From positions 1 through 40,738 of the forward strand of contig DAOWEV010000193.1 of the NCBI GenBank assembly GCA_030638325.1: 40,738 bases of DNA, given 5' to 3'. The translations under genes and the position numbers were made by a program. The notes beneath the pieces were generated by a model. It was given only the letters and a program-made list of their open reading frames with translations. It had not been told where the DNA came from and ran no database searches. This document shows, piece by piece, positions 7,577 through 16,020 of the stretch (positions are counted from its first letter, which is position 1; every line of letters starts with the position of its first letter). The stretch is from Bacteroidales bacterium (GTDB taxonomy: Bacteria > Bacteroidota > Bacteroidia > Bacteroidales > JAGOPY01).

Positions 7577-10500
7577 TTAAAAATGCGCTCTCAACTGTAA
7601 ACTCCCTATGTGAACGGCATTTAAATCTTCCGCCTTCCTGCCGTCATACACCAGGTTAAGCTGCAGGAATTTAGCGAGGTTCTGTTGATAAGACACGCTC
7701 CAGGTTGCATTCTTGCCGGTCTTATATCCACCCAGCATTTCAAAAGTTAAAGGTGTATTCTGCGCTCCATCATAAGAGGTTGAGATATAATTAACTTTAA
7801 GGACGACATTCCCTTTGTTTACGATCCTGTATGTGACCTCTGTTCCGATATCCTGGATCATCGCTTTCTCTTTTGCCTCACCTAAAGTATTGATCTTGTA
7901 TGATAATTGATAAGTCAGGTCAATCCTGAAAGAGGAGTTGGGCTGGTATATGAGGGAAGGCCGCAGTTCGTCAAATTTCACCGAATAATTATTACCGGAG
8001 TAAAAATCAGATCCGCGGCTGCTGGTACCCCTGTTATATTTCATATTTATTGTGAAGGCCTCGTAAAAATTCCACCGTATTGAGATCCCGTTCCGGGTAA
8101 TCCTTCGGATTTCAAATCCACTCACAAGCAGGGCCTTGTTCCGGTTGGTTTGGTAATTCAAATCAAATCCGAACTTTTGATTGACCCTGTTATAATATAA
8201 GGTATTCCTGAAAGATGAATTCAGTGACAGGAGTGCCGTATCATTGATCATATCACCTGTTGCAAACGGATTGAAAGCAATCCATGGATCATCCGATGAG
8301 GACTTTCTTTCAGTTCTGTAGATCAACTGATCCGAGAACCTTGCCACAACACCTTTCCAGCCTTTCTTTTTCTTCCAGACAACAGCGGGTTGAATGTTTA
8401 TTGATTCGGTGAATTTGCTGAAATAGGATCTGACATACTCATTACTTTGAGTAAAAACCCTGATATAGTTGGCCTGGTCCTTAAAAGGAGCCACCTCAAA
8501 TTCATTCAATTGTTCAATGCTATCGTTATTATAATCCACCCACATAAAGATCCCTTCCCCGTTGGGCACTTTCAGGTAATAAAACTCCTGCCTGGTCTCA
8601 GATCCACTCCCTAATTCATAAAAGGTGTTTGATGTTATAGTGCCTTTCAGGAATTTTACAAAATATTCCAGCCTGCCGACAATAGTATTTTCTGGTTGCT
8701 GTGATACCCGGGTTGTATCTTTAACGGCCAGGGTTCTGTAAGTAGCCCCAACGGTAATCCTGTTGGAGGCATTTTTCAGCAAACTGACTCTAAACCCAAG
8801 ATCCTGTGCTGCTGTTGCCTGCCTTAAGCTGTTTTGGTATGGTAGCTTATCCACCCTGTTTTTATAACTGATTGAATATTGATTACGAATAGTGTCAGGA
8901 CTTTCCATGTATACTTCCCACTGTATAAATGAGAAACTGTTCAGTAACAATGAATCCGTCTGTTTATTCCGGTATTGGTTGTTTTCCTGTTCCAGCCTGA
9001 TCCCGGTTTTGAACCATTTGAATTCTTTTGATAATCCTGCCATCTGGCGTAAGAAACCGGTTGTCAGATCATCTTGAGCAGAGTTCATCAAATTGCCGTC
9101 AAACATCAGCTCAAAACCTTTTATCTTCACCAGCGCTCCGATGAAATTCCGGTAGGCCTGGTACTCATCTCCGATAAACAGCGTATTGACCTGCCAGCCT
9201 ATATATCCGTATTTATCATTTAAAAGGCTCAGGTTCACTCCTGCCAGGTGCTGATCCAGTAAAAGCAGTGAGTCATCCAGGTTCCAGTCACGTGTAAACT
9301 CAACCGGACGAAAGCGCTCCACAGGCCTGAAACGGTCATCAACGAACTCATAGGAGGCTTTGCTTGAAATCTTCCACAATGTATCCTTTTTTTTATTGAT
9401 ATATGACAGATTATTAAATTTCAACCTGATACCAAAGCCTAAATTGTCATTGTCATCTTTTGGAGAAAATAAGTTCAAATCATTGTTACTCATGGCGATC
9501 TCAGCGTTTAAGGAAGTTCTTTTATTGAACTTATAGCCGGCCCCCAGCACCAGCATTTGTGTCTTGTCAGGGGTCACCAGCAGCTTTACCGGTTCGTAAC
9601 TTCCCTGCGGAACCCCATCCACAGGAGCAACCCATTTGTATACCCTGCCGTTGACGCCAAGATTATCCAGCAAGTAGTTCCCCTTTTTCTGCCCCATATT
9701 GGAAAAGCTAACGCGGTACACTGCGCTGTCGGGATTTGCTGATAAAACAAATACCGAATCATATAAAACCTGATTAACCAGGGTATCCACCATTTTGTAG
9801 CGGATTTGATCCGTGGCATAGCCGAGGCTGTCAAAACCCGGAACAAAGGCGCTTCCCACATCATCGCCAATGGTTGATAAATAGGCTTTTTCATCCGGGC
9901 TCAATGGCTGCAGAAGAGATTGGTTTTTCAGGTCCTGCTCGGAATAAAAATTGAATCTCAGGCTGAGCTTATTCATTTCCAATTCATTACCTACAAAAAA
10001 CAAGGAGCGGGCATAACGTTCATCTGAATATTCAAATTCAACGATTATTCTTTTATCCTTATTGATCAGGATATTAGGGGTAAAAGTTACTTCGGCCGTG
10101 TTATAATCTATGATATAATCACATTTCTCACCCCGGGTCATCAGCATACCATCAATATAAACATTCTCGGATCCCGCGAGAACGATGATATAGGTCTCTC
10201 CGCCAGCTCCTGTCAACTTATAGGGCCCCTGGTTGCCTTCCTGCCCCTGGATTTTATTCCTCGCAAACTTTCCCTTCGAAAGCGCTGCTGCTGCTTTGAC
10301 CCGGTATGTTCCGGGGCCGGAAGTCCTTTTTTTTCCGACCTTTACTTCTGTTGAAAACAAACCGCCCTGCAGCTTTTTATAAAAATTCATAAAATACCCG
10401 GGTGGCTTTGTCAGTACAAAATCACCGGCAACCAGGATTGACTTGCGGTGTTTCAGTTGAATATAAACCCTGTCAAACTCCTGGATTACCTGTGTATTGC

Positions 10501-11080
10501 CATAGGGTTGTACAGGGATGTTATTATCCGAGATGGCCGCTAAAATTTCAATCTCAGGGCTCAGTTTACCTGACAGTTGAAGGTTAAAACTAGAGTTCAC
10601 CACCACATCCTGATTATTCCCGAATGAGATACCCCGTGAAATGCTCCCGCTTTTGTTCAATCCTCTTGTCCGGAATAGCTCATCGGGGGAAGTGACAGGT
10701 TGGTATCGCAAGCTGAAAGGACTTTGATAGCCTCCTTCATCCGCTTCAATCCGGGTATTGTCCTTGTGTCTGTATACCCTATTTAAATTCACCGGGAAAA
10801 CCCGGTAGGATATCCTGAGCTTTGTAAAAGAAAACATTGAAGTATCAATGATCATGAGGCCATGAAAGTGGTCCAGGCTGTATAAACTATCAGCAATTCC
10901 GGATCCATCAATAGCTGTCAAAATAACAGACCCGGGAACAATGCTCAGGGAGTCCAGTTTCAGGGTGTCGGATGTTAGCTCAATAACTGTAGAACGCAGA
11001 TTGCTCAAATCCTGCTGCGACCTGGCGGCAATCGAAATGAAAAAAAACAGTAGCAGATATGGTGCAATCTTCTTATTCAA
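7577..11080 (-). CDS. Large predicted outer-membrane beta-barrel protein, function unknown
   Basis: The 1167-residue protein has a signal peptide (MNKKIAPYLLLFFFISIAAR, cut near residue 21-22). Its N-terminal ~120 residues are beta-rich, and a distinctive block follows around residues 135-240: SGSISRGISFGNNQDVVVNS, then AAISDNNIPVQPYGNTQ and PPGYFMNFYKKLQGG. From about residue 350 onward, alternating aromatic/polar strands continue to a C-terminal phenylalanine (LQLRAHF), the usual outer-membrane barrel end. I do not recognise a named gene; I believe similar proteins are common in Bacteroidota, but this is from memory. The only plausible start is TTG at 11080; no ATG precedes the signal peptide. 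Its position beside porP hints at a surface or T9SS-linked role, but this is inference. Confidence 0.8.
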   Translation of the reverse strand: MNKKIAPYLLLFFFISIAARSQQDLSNLRSTVIELTSDTLKLDSLSIVPGSVILTAIDGSGIADSLYSLDHFHGLMIIDTSMFSFTKLRISYRVFPVNLNRVYRHKDNTRIEADEGGYQSPFSLRYQPVTSPDELFRTRGLNKSGSISRGISFGNNQDVVVNSSFNLQLSGKLSPEIEILAAISDNNIPVQPYGNTQVIQEFDRVYIQLKHRKSILVAGDFVLTKPPGYFMNFYKKLQGGLFSTEVKVGKKRTSGPGTYRVKAAAALSKGKFARNKIQGQEGNQGPYKLTGAGGETYIIVLAGSENVYIDGMLMTRGEKCDYIIDYNTAEVTFTPNILINKDKRIIVEFEYSDERYARSLFFVGNELEMNKLSLRFNFYSEQDLKNQSLLQPLSPDEKAYLSTIGDDVGSAFVPGFDSLGYATDQIRYKMVDTLVNQVLYDSVFVLSANPDSAVYRVSFSNMGQKKGNYLLDNLGVNGRVYKWVAPVDGVPQGSYEPVKLLVTPDKTQMLVLGAGYKFNKRTSLNAEIAMSNNDLNLFSPKDDNDNLGFGIRLKFNNLSYINKKKDTLWKISSKASYEFVDDRFRPVERFRPVEFTRDWNLDDSLLLLDQHLAGVNLSLLNDKYGYIGWQVNTLFIGDEYQAYRNFIGALVKIKGFELMFDGNLMNSAQDDLTTGFLRQMAGLSKEFKWFKTGIRLEQENNQYRNKQTDSLLLNSFSFIQWEVYMESPDTIRNQYSISYKNRVDKLPYQNSLRQATAAQDLGFRVSLLKNASNRITVGATYRTLAVKDTTRVSQQPENTIVGRLEYFVKFLKGTITSNTFYELGSGSETRQEFYYLKVPNGEGIFMWVDYNNDSIEQLNEFEVAPFKDQANYIRVFTQSNEYVRSYFSKFTESINIQPAVVWKKKKGWKGVVARFSDQLIYRTERKSSSDDPWIAFNPFATGDMINDTALLSLNSSFRNTLYYNRVNQKFGFDLNYQTNRNKALLVSGFEIRRITRNGISIRWNFYEAFTINMKYNRGTSSRGSDFYSGNNYSVKFDELRPSLIYQPNSSFRIDLTYQLSYKINTLGEAKEKAMIQDIGTEVTYRIVNKGNVVLKVNYISTSYDGAQNTPLTFEMLGGYKTGKNATWSVSYQQNLAKFLQLNLVYDGRKAEDLNAVHIGSLQLRAHF

Positions 11081-11123
11081 GACAATGTATAACGGTCAAT
11101 ATGAATAAATAATGTAAAAATAT

Positions 11124-11131
11124 CAAATCTA
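11124..11131 (-). promoter_or_regulatory. Predicted -7 promoter element of the 1167-residue barrel gene
   Basis: The minus strand reads TAGATTTG, an exact TAnnTTTG match about 44 bases before the TTG start. A -33 element is not clear. It lies back to back with the yitT promoter. Confidence 0.4.
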
Positions 11132-11176
11132 TTGTGAAAAAAACCTGAAACCTTTTTTCTATATTACAAATCCTAT

Positions 11177-11184
11177 TACATTTG
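11177..11184 (+). promoter_or_regulatory. Predicted -7 promoter element of the yitT-like gene
   Basis: TACATTTG matches TAnnTTTG exactly and lies 35 bases before the ATG. No clear -33 TTG is seen at the right distance. Confidence 0.45.
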
Positions 11185-11219
11185 CACGCTTTTTTGGGAA
11201 ATTTTTAAAATCAATCATC

Positions 11220-12110
11220 ATGACATTCATAACAAAAGAAAAACGGTTCAGTAAGAAGTGGTTCATTACCTATGGGTTGATCGTCGTCGGAGCCTTTATT
11301 ATGGCCGCTGGGTTTGTGCTTTTCATAACCCCCTATAAGATCGTTCCGGGGGGTGTATACGGGATTGCGATCGTGCTTCACCATACTTTTGGGTTTCCGG
11401 TTGGGCTGACCGCATTGTGTTTTGATATTCCCTTGACTATCATAGGGATCCGGATACTGGGGCCGAGGTTTGGCATCAAGACTGTTGTCGGGTTTGTACT
11501 GACGGCAGTATTCGTGGATGGACTAACCTATTTTTACGGTGAATCACCCCTGGTAGATAATGTCCTGCTTTCTTCTATCTATGGCGGTTTGTTCTTAGGT
11601 ATCGGCCTGGGGATGATCTTCAAATCACGGGCCACCTCGGGAGGTTCTGATATTGTGGCCATGATCATTGCCAAGTACACAAAACTTCCGCTGGGGCAAT
11701 TGATGATCCTGGTGGATTCAGCCATCGTTCTAATTGGGTTGTTCTCTTTCGGCGACTGGGAGATCCCATTGTATTCCCTGATCGTGATCTTTATCGTGGG
11801 CAGGGTGGTGGATGTTGTACTACAGGGTATCAGCTACGATAAGACCTTATTCATCATCTCCGAAAAACACCGGGAGATCCGCGACAAGATCATTGGCGAC
11901 CTGAACCGGGGAGGCACATTTTTTAAGGGCGAAGGCATGTATAGCGGGAGTGAAAAAACCATGATCTATACCATTGTAAACCGCCGGGAGCTTGTCATCC
12001 TGCAGGAGTTCATCCACCGGATCGATCCCGAAGCTTTCATGACCGTTATCAACGCCAACGAGGTGCTGGGCCATGGATTCCGGTCGTTGAGAGAGAAAGT
12101 GGAGGATTGA
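11220..12110 (+). CDS. YitT family membrane protein (DUF161 + DUF2179)
   Basis: This 296-residue integral membrane protein matches the YitT/DUF161 family, whose transport or other function is not established. About five hydrophobic helices occupy residues 14-205, containing the family signatures FVLFITPYKIVPGGVYGIA and GLGMIFKSRATSGGSDIVA. A soluble C-terminal DUF2179 domain occupies about residues 210-290 and holds KTMIYTIVNRRELVILQEFI and DPEAFMTVINANEVLGHGF. The ATG start gives the usual short charged N terminus. It is a single gene, divergent from the large barrel gene, and its stop codon directly abuts a heptamer array. The family call is secure; the function is not. Confidence 0.9.
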   Translation: MTFITKEKRFSKKWFITYGLIVVGAFIMAAGFVLFITPYKIVPGGVYGIAIVLHHTFGFPVGLTALCFDIPLTIIGIRILGPRFGIKTVVGFVLTAVFVDGLTYFYGESPLVDNVLLSSIYGGLFLGIGLGMIFKSRATSGGSDIVAMIIAKYTKLPLGQLMILVDSAIVLIGLFSFGDWEIPLYSLIVIFIVGRVVDVVLQGISYDKTLFIISEKHREIRDKIIGDLNRGGTFFKGEGMYSGSEKTMIYTIVNRRELVILQEFIHRIDPEAFMTVINANEVLGHGFRSLREKVED

Positions 12111-12222
12111 GAAGACGGAAGTCGGAAGTCAGAAGACAGAAGACAGAAGTCAGAAGACAGAAGACGGAAGTCGGAAGACGGAAGTCAGAAGACGGAAGTC
12201 GGAAGTCGGAAGTCGGAAGGCA
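12111..12222. repeat. Array of 16 heptamers GAAG(T/A)C(G/A)
   Basis: Sixteen consecutive 7-bp units in perfect register. Units are GAAGACG, GAAGTCG, GAAGTCA or GAAGACA; only positions 5 and 7 vary, apart from the last unit (GAAGGCA). The array starts at the first base after the yitT stop codon and lies between convergent genes. The related copy at 15796 shares the unit. Confidence 0.95.
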
Positions 12223-12236
12223 GATGGTAGTTTTTT

Positions 12237-13559
12237 CTACTTGAACAATTTAATGATATCATTGCCATTGGCGAAGATCAGCAGGGCGAACAGGAGCACC
12301 ATTCCAACGATCTGTGCGTGTTCCATGAACTTGTCGCTGGGCTTTCGGCCGGTGATGATCTCGTAGAGCAGGAACATCACATGGCCTCCATCAAGGGCCG
12401 GTATCGGCAAGACGTTCAGGATGGCCAGCATTATCGATAAAAAGGCTGTCAGACGCCAGAAAGCCGGCCAATCCCATGTGGGAGGAAAGATACTGCCAAT
12501 GGTGATAAAGCCACCTACCGATTCATATGCTTTGACTTCAGGGGAAAACAACAGCCTTAACTGTTTCAGATAATCTACAATGCCTCTGTAAGCTCTTGAG
12601 GTACCTGCCGGAATGGCCTGCACAAAAGAATATTCTATCCTGCTGGTCTCAAAATATTTACCGGGATCTGTATAAATGCCCACCAGGCCATCCGGTGTTA
12701 CCCCCACATCATAATCAAGGGTGTCATTGGTCCGGACAATAACCATGGGGACCGTTTTTCCTTTATTCGCCTTAACTGCCTTAACAAATTGATCAAAGTA
12801 TACTGTCGGTTGGTCATCCACCAGAATGATCTTGTCATTCACCATCAGCCCGGCTTCCCTGGCCGTCGACTCATTGGCAAAGCGTTCGATCTCAAAGGGA
12901 AACCTGGGGGATATGAAATCAGGGTTTTTTTGTTTGATCAGCTTCCCGAGAAACCCTTCCGGTACATCGATCTCGATTTCTTCACCATCTCTGATGATCT
13001 GTATGGTCTTGGCTTCATCCAGGATCAGCACAAGCGGTATTTTTCTAAATTCTTTGACTTCAACATGGTCCAGGCTGATGATCTTGTCTCCGTCTCTCAG
13101 ACCCAGTTCCATCCCGAGGGAGTCGACTGCGATCCCATATTTATTAACTTCAGAGGTGGGCAGATACTGTTCTCCCCAAACAGCCAATATGCCAATATAA
13201 ATAGCTATTGCCAGTAAGACGTTAACGGTAACACCTCCGAGCATGATGATGAGTCTTTGCCAGGCCGGCTTTGACCTGAATTCCCAGGGCTGGGGGGGCT
13301 TTTTCATCTGTTCCTTATCCATCGATTCATCGATCATGCCCGAGATCTTGACATAGCCGCCGAGGGGCAGCCACCCCAATCCGTATATAGTACCTTTGTA
13401 GTTGATCTTAAAAACCGAGAACCATGGATTAAAGAAAAGATAAAATTTCTCTACCCTTGTCTTGAATATCTTAGCGGCCAGAAAATGACCGAACTCATGA
13501 AAAATAACAAGTATAGAAAGGCTTAACAGCAGTTGCAATATTTTGATCAGAATTTCCAT
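12237..13559 (-). CDS. rseP: RIP metalloprotease RseP (site-2 protease)
   Basis: RseP cleaves membrane-embedded substrates such as anti-sigma factors and signal-peptide remnants within the inner membrane. The 440-residue protein has the zinc motif HEFGH at residues 21-25 in the first membrane helix. The second catalytic motif, LPIPALDGGHVM, is in the C-terminal membrane segment (about residues 388-399). Between them lie two PDZ-like regions (about 130-200 and 205-290), the second with STAREAGLMVNDKI. The final helices end in NGNDIIKLFK. It follows dxr by 35 nt on the same strand, a common dxr-rseP pairing in bacteria, so it is likely cotranscribed with dxr and the M23 peptidase. Confidence 0.95.
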   Translation of the reverse strand: MEILIKILQLLLSLSILVIFHEFGHFLAAKIFKTRVEKFYLFFNPWFSVFKINYKGTIYGLGWLPLGGYVKISGMIDESMDKEQMKKPPQPWEFRSKPAWQRLIIMLGGVTVNVLLAIAIYIGILAVWGEQYLPTSEVNKYGIAVDSLGMELGLRDGDKIISLDHVEVKEFRKIPLVLILDEAKTIQIIRDGEEIEIDVPEGFLGKLIKQKNPDFISPRFPFEIERFANESTAREAGLMVNDKIILVDDQPTVYFDQFVKAVKANKGKTVPMVIVRTNDTLDYDVGVTPDGLVGIYTDPGKYFETSRIEYSFVQAIPAGTSRAYRGIVDYLKQLRLLFSPEVKAYESVGGFITIGSIFPPTWDWPAFWRLTAFLSIMLAILNVLPIPALDGGHVMFLLYEIITGRKPSDKFMEHAQIVGMVLLFALLIFANGNDIIKLFK

Positions 13560-13594
13560 TTCCTTATCCTATTTTTACTTCTTAATCTTACGCA

Positions 13595-14749
13595 TCAATG
13601 GCGTATCAAACTTAAAGCCAATTGCCTGGTTTCATTATCGGTAGCTACATAATCATCATATTCCGGTTCCTCAAAATAACTGACATGGGTCAGACAATGT
13701 TCAACAACCCCGGATATTTCGAGGAATCCGATACGATCCTTCAGAAACGCATCAACGGCTACTTCATTGGCAGCGTTCAGGACACAACTTGCGTTGCCCC
13801 CTTTTTCGAGCGCCTCAAAAGCGAGTGCAAGATTACGAAAAATTTTAATATCCGGGGGATAAAAAGTAAGATCAGGAGCATTTGCTAAATCAAATCTTTT
13901 GAAATCCGATCTCAGCCTCTCCGGGAACGCCAGGGCATATTGAATGGGTAACTTCATATCAGGGAGGCCCATCTGTGCTTTAATGGAACCATCGTGGAAC
14001 TGCACCAAAGAATGAATGATCGACTGGGGATGTATGATGACCTCTATCTGTTCCGGCTTCAGGCCGAATAGCCACCTGGCCTCAATAACCTCCAGGCCCT
14101 TGTTCATCAAAGTAGCAGAATCGACAGTTATCTTGTTACCCATGTTCCAGTTGGGATGCTTCAGCGCTTCGTGCTTTGTTACTTTTTCAAGTTGCTTCAG
14201 CGTTTTTCCAAAGAAAGGCCCTCCTGATGCTGTCAGGATGATCTTTTCAACATTGTTATAATCTTCGCCCGCCATACACTGGAAAATGGCCGAATGTTCC
14301 GAGTCAACGGGGATGACAGCAGCATTGTGGTCACTGGCCAGCTTTGACACCAGGGCGCCACCCACAACCAGTGACTCCTTGTTGGCCAGGGCCAATACCT
14401 TCCCGGCTTTCAAGGTATTGAGTGTGGGTAAAAACCCGGCATATCCGACAAGGGCATTCAACACCACATCGATGTTATCGGAATCAACGATCTGGGCTAC
14501 AGCATCCTCGCCGGAATAGACTTTTATATCGTAGGAAAATAAAGCATCAGACACTTCCCGGTAATGATCTTCCCGGGCAATAATCACGGCGTTCGGTTTA
14601 TGATGAATGGCTTGCCGGATGAGCAGGTCTTTATTGGACCAGGCGCTCAGCACTTCCACTTCAAACTTGCCGGTATTTGCACCGATCACCTCCAGGGCTT
14701 GCCTCCCTATTGAGCCTGTGGAACCAAGTATGGCTATCTTTTTTTTCAC
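13595..14749 (-). CDS. dxr: 1-deoxy-D-xylulose 5-phosphate reductoisomerase
   Basis: Dxr converts 1-deoxy-D-xylulose 5-phosphate to 2-C-methyl-D-erythritol 4-phosphate with NADPH, the second step of the MEP isoprenoid pathway. The 384-residue length is normal. The NADPH motif GSTGSIG is at residues 9-15. Others seen are ALANKESLVVGG, the metal/substrate segment VDSEHSAIFQ, the TASGGPF loop and HPNWNMGNKITVDSATLMNKG broken as HPNWNMG and KITVDSATLMNKG. The start is GTG at 14749; no ATG fits upstream and the N terminus would otherwise be lost. It is 11 nt after the M23 peptidase gene and 35 nt before rseP. Confidence 0.97.
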   Translation of the reverse strand: MKKKIAILGSTGSIGRQALEVIGANTGKFEVEVLSAWSNKDLLIRQAIHHKPNAVIIAREDHYREVSDALFSYDIKVYSGEDAVAQIVDSDNIDVVLNALVGYAGFLPTLNTLKAGKVLALANKESLVVGGALVSKLASDHNAAVIPVDSEHSAIFQCMAGEDYNNVEKIILTASGGPFFGKTLKQLEKVTKHEALKHPNWNMGNKITVDSATLMNKGLEVIEARWLFGLKPEQIEVIIHPQSIIHSLVQFHDGSIKAQMGLPDMKLPIQYALAFPERLRSDFKRFDLANAPDLTFYPPDIKIFRNLALAFEALEKGGNASCVLNAANEVAVDAFLKDRIGFLEISGVVEHCLTHVSYFEEPEYDDYVATDNETRQLALSLIRH

Positions 14750-14760
14750 AATATGATGTT

Positions 14761-15642
14761 TTAAAAGATCATCAGTTCGGCCGGATTCAAAGGTGTTCCG
14801 TCATACCAGATCTCAAAATGCAAATGGGGCCCCGTGCTTAACTCCCCTGATTCACCAACAATGGCTATTGGTTCGCCGGCCCTCACAAAAGCACCTTGAT
14901 CTTTCAGCAAACTGGAGTTATGTTTATAGACTGAGAAAAGATTATGCTGGTGTTGAATGCCAATAACATACCCCGTTTCCAGGGTCCAGTTCACAAAAAT
15001 CACAACCCCGTTCAGAGTGGCTTTAACTGCTTCGTTCTTTTTCGCGACGATATCCACTCCGAAATGCTTCTCACGGGGATTAAACGAATTTGTGATGATG
15101 CCGTTCAGGGGGGTGAAAAAAATAAAATCACTGACTGAAGATCTACCGGATGATTTTCCATCCTCTTTGATCAGAAAAATATTGTACATGCTTTGCTGTT
15201 CAAAATCCACCCTGAGGATAGAATCCTCTTTCGACCTGGTGATGGTGACATCATCATAATTAATACCGGATTCAACGGTTTCCGGGATTTGGTTCACAGT
15301 ATCTCTTCCTTCCAGGATCATCTTCAGGTTGTATAAGTAAAGATTTTTTTGCCTGAAATCCATTTCCAATGAATCTGCCCTATATTCCAGTATATCAATC
15401 TTATGGTAAAGTGACATATCAGTATAACCGGGTATGTATTCCCGAAGCGGTGTAAAAGCAATCAACCCGATCGTTAAGGCGATCAACACAATGGCTATGG
15501 TTCCCATGGCGACAAAAACATTCCAGCGGGATAACCGGAAGGATATGCGTTCTTCATATGTCTGGTCATTCAGGATAACCAGTTTATACTTGCTCCGGAG
15601 TTTCCTGGTCCACTTTTTCTTTTGCTTGCTTTGCTGTTCCAT
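14761..15642 (-). CDS. Membrane-anchored M23 family peptidoglycan endopeptidase
   Basis: M23 (LytM-type) zinc peptidases cut peptidoglycan peptide cross-links. The ATG at 15642 (MEQQSKQKKKWTRKL) is preferred over an upstream start, giving 293 residues. A basic cytoplasmic N terminus of about 40 residues is followed by one membrane helix (about 43-64). A periplasmic helical linker follows, then the M23 domain (about 180-293). The zinc and catalytic residues are present: His193 and Asp197 in KHFGVDI, and His273 and His275 in GPHLHFE. It is probably active. It is transcribed with dxr and rseP and is divergent from sprE, two genes from a bactofilin, a cytoskeletal protein often linked with M23 enzymes. 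Confidence 0.9.
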   Translation of the reverse strand: MEQQSKQKKKWTRKLRSKYKLVILNDQTYEERISFRLSRWNVFVAMGTIAIVLIALTIGLIAFTPLREYIPGYTDMSLYHKIDILEYRADSLEMDFRQKNLYLYNLKMILEGRDTVNQIPETVESGINYDDVTITRSKEDSILRVDFEQQSMYNIFLIKEDGKSSGRSSVSDFIFFTPLNGIITNSFNPREKHFGVDIVAKKNEAVKATLNGVVIFVNWTLETGYVIGIQHQHNLFSVYKHNSSLLKDQGAFVRAGEPIAIVGESGELSTGPHLHFEIWYDGTPLNPAELMIF

Positions 15643-15795
15643 TATATTTGGCTCGGACTGCAAATATCGGAAAATTTTAAGGAGTCTCATTATTTTATAA
15701 CTTTGCAGATCGGCAGCAGATTGAAAATCATGGGAAATAACGAGCTAATAAAATAATTTTTCAGTTTATCAGTTATTAGATTTATAATGCCAAAG

Positions 15796-15837
15796 CAAGT
15801 CGGAAGTCGGAAGTCCGAAGACGGAAGTTCGAAGCAA
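15796..15837. repeat. Degenerate heptamer array related to the 12111 array
   Basis: About six 7-bp units (AAGTCG preceded by a variant base, GAAGTCG, GAAGTCC, GAAGACG, GAAGTTC, GAAGCAA) lie in the 330-bp gap between the M23 peptidase and sprE. The GAAGTCG unit is the same as at 12111-12222. I see no convincing gene in the gap 15691-16020. Confidence 0.85.
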
Positions 15838-15943
15838 TTGTACTTTTGGCAATGAAATATACTCATTGGGCGCTGAATGATGGAAAAATGGAATAATAGA
15901 AGAGTGGAAGACCTATTACTTTCAGGGTCTCCAACGGGGCTCA

Positions 15944-15975
15944 ATTCCAACATTCCAATATTCCAATATTCCAAC
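15944..15975. repeat. Octamer array ATTCCAA(C/T)
   Basis: Four consecutive 8-bp units, ATTCCAAC, ATTCCAAT, ATTCCAAT and ATTCCAAC, in perfect register, 45 bases before the sprE start. A promoter for sprE could not be placed with confidence. Confidence 0.85.
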
Positions 15976-16020
15976 CGTCAAAGAAGGTGGATTTCAAATT
16001 AAAGAGTGAGGCGCTGAATT

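Noticed and set aside
7577..11080. The T9SS translocon SprA/Sov
   Set aside because: SprA/Sov is roughly twice this length; some strand patterns look alike but the size and lack of its known blocks argue against it.
12111..12222. Possible CRISPR array
   Set aside because: Units are 7 bp with no spacers and no cas genes nearby; it is a simple tandem repeat.
12789..13217. Two overlapping plus-strand reading frames (142 and 124 codons) opposite rseP
   Set aside because: They overlap each other and the PDZ region of rseP; neither shows a signal peptide, motif or promoter.
15690..15974. 94-codon minus-strand frame before the M23 peptidase gene
   Set aside because: It reads through the heptamer and octamer arrays (giving low-complexity peptide) and overlaps no conserved sequence.
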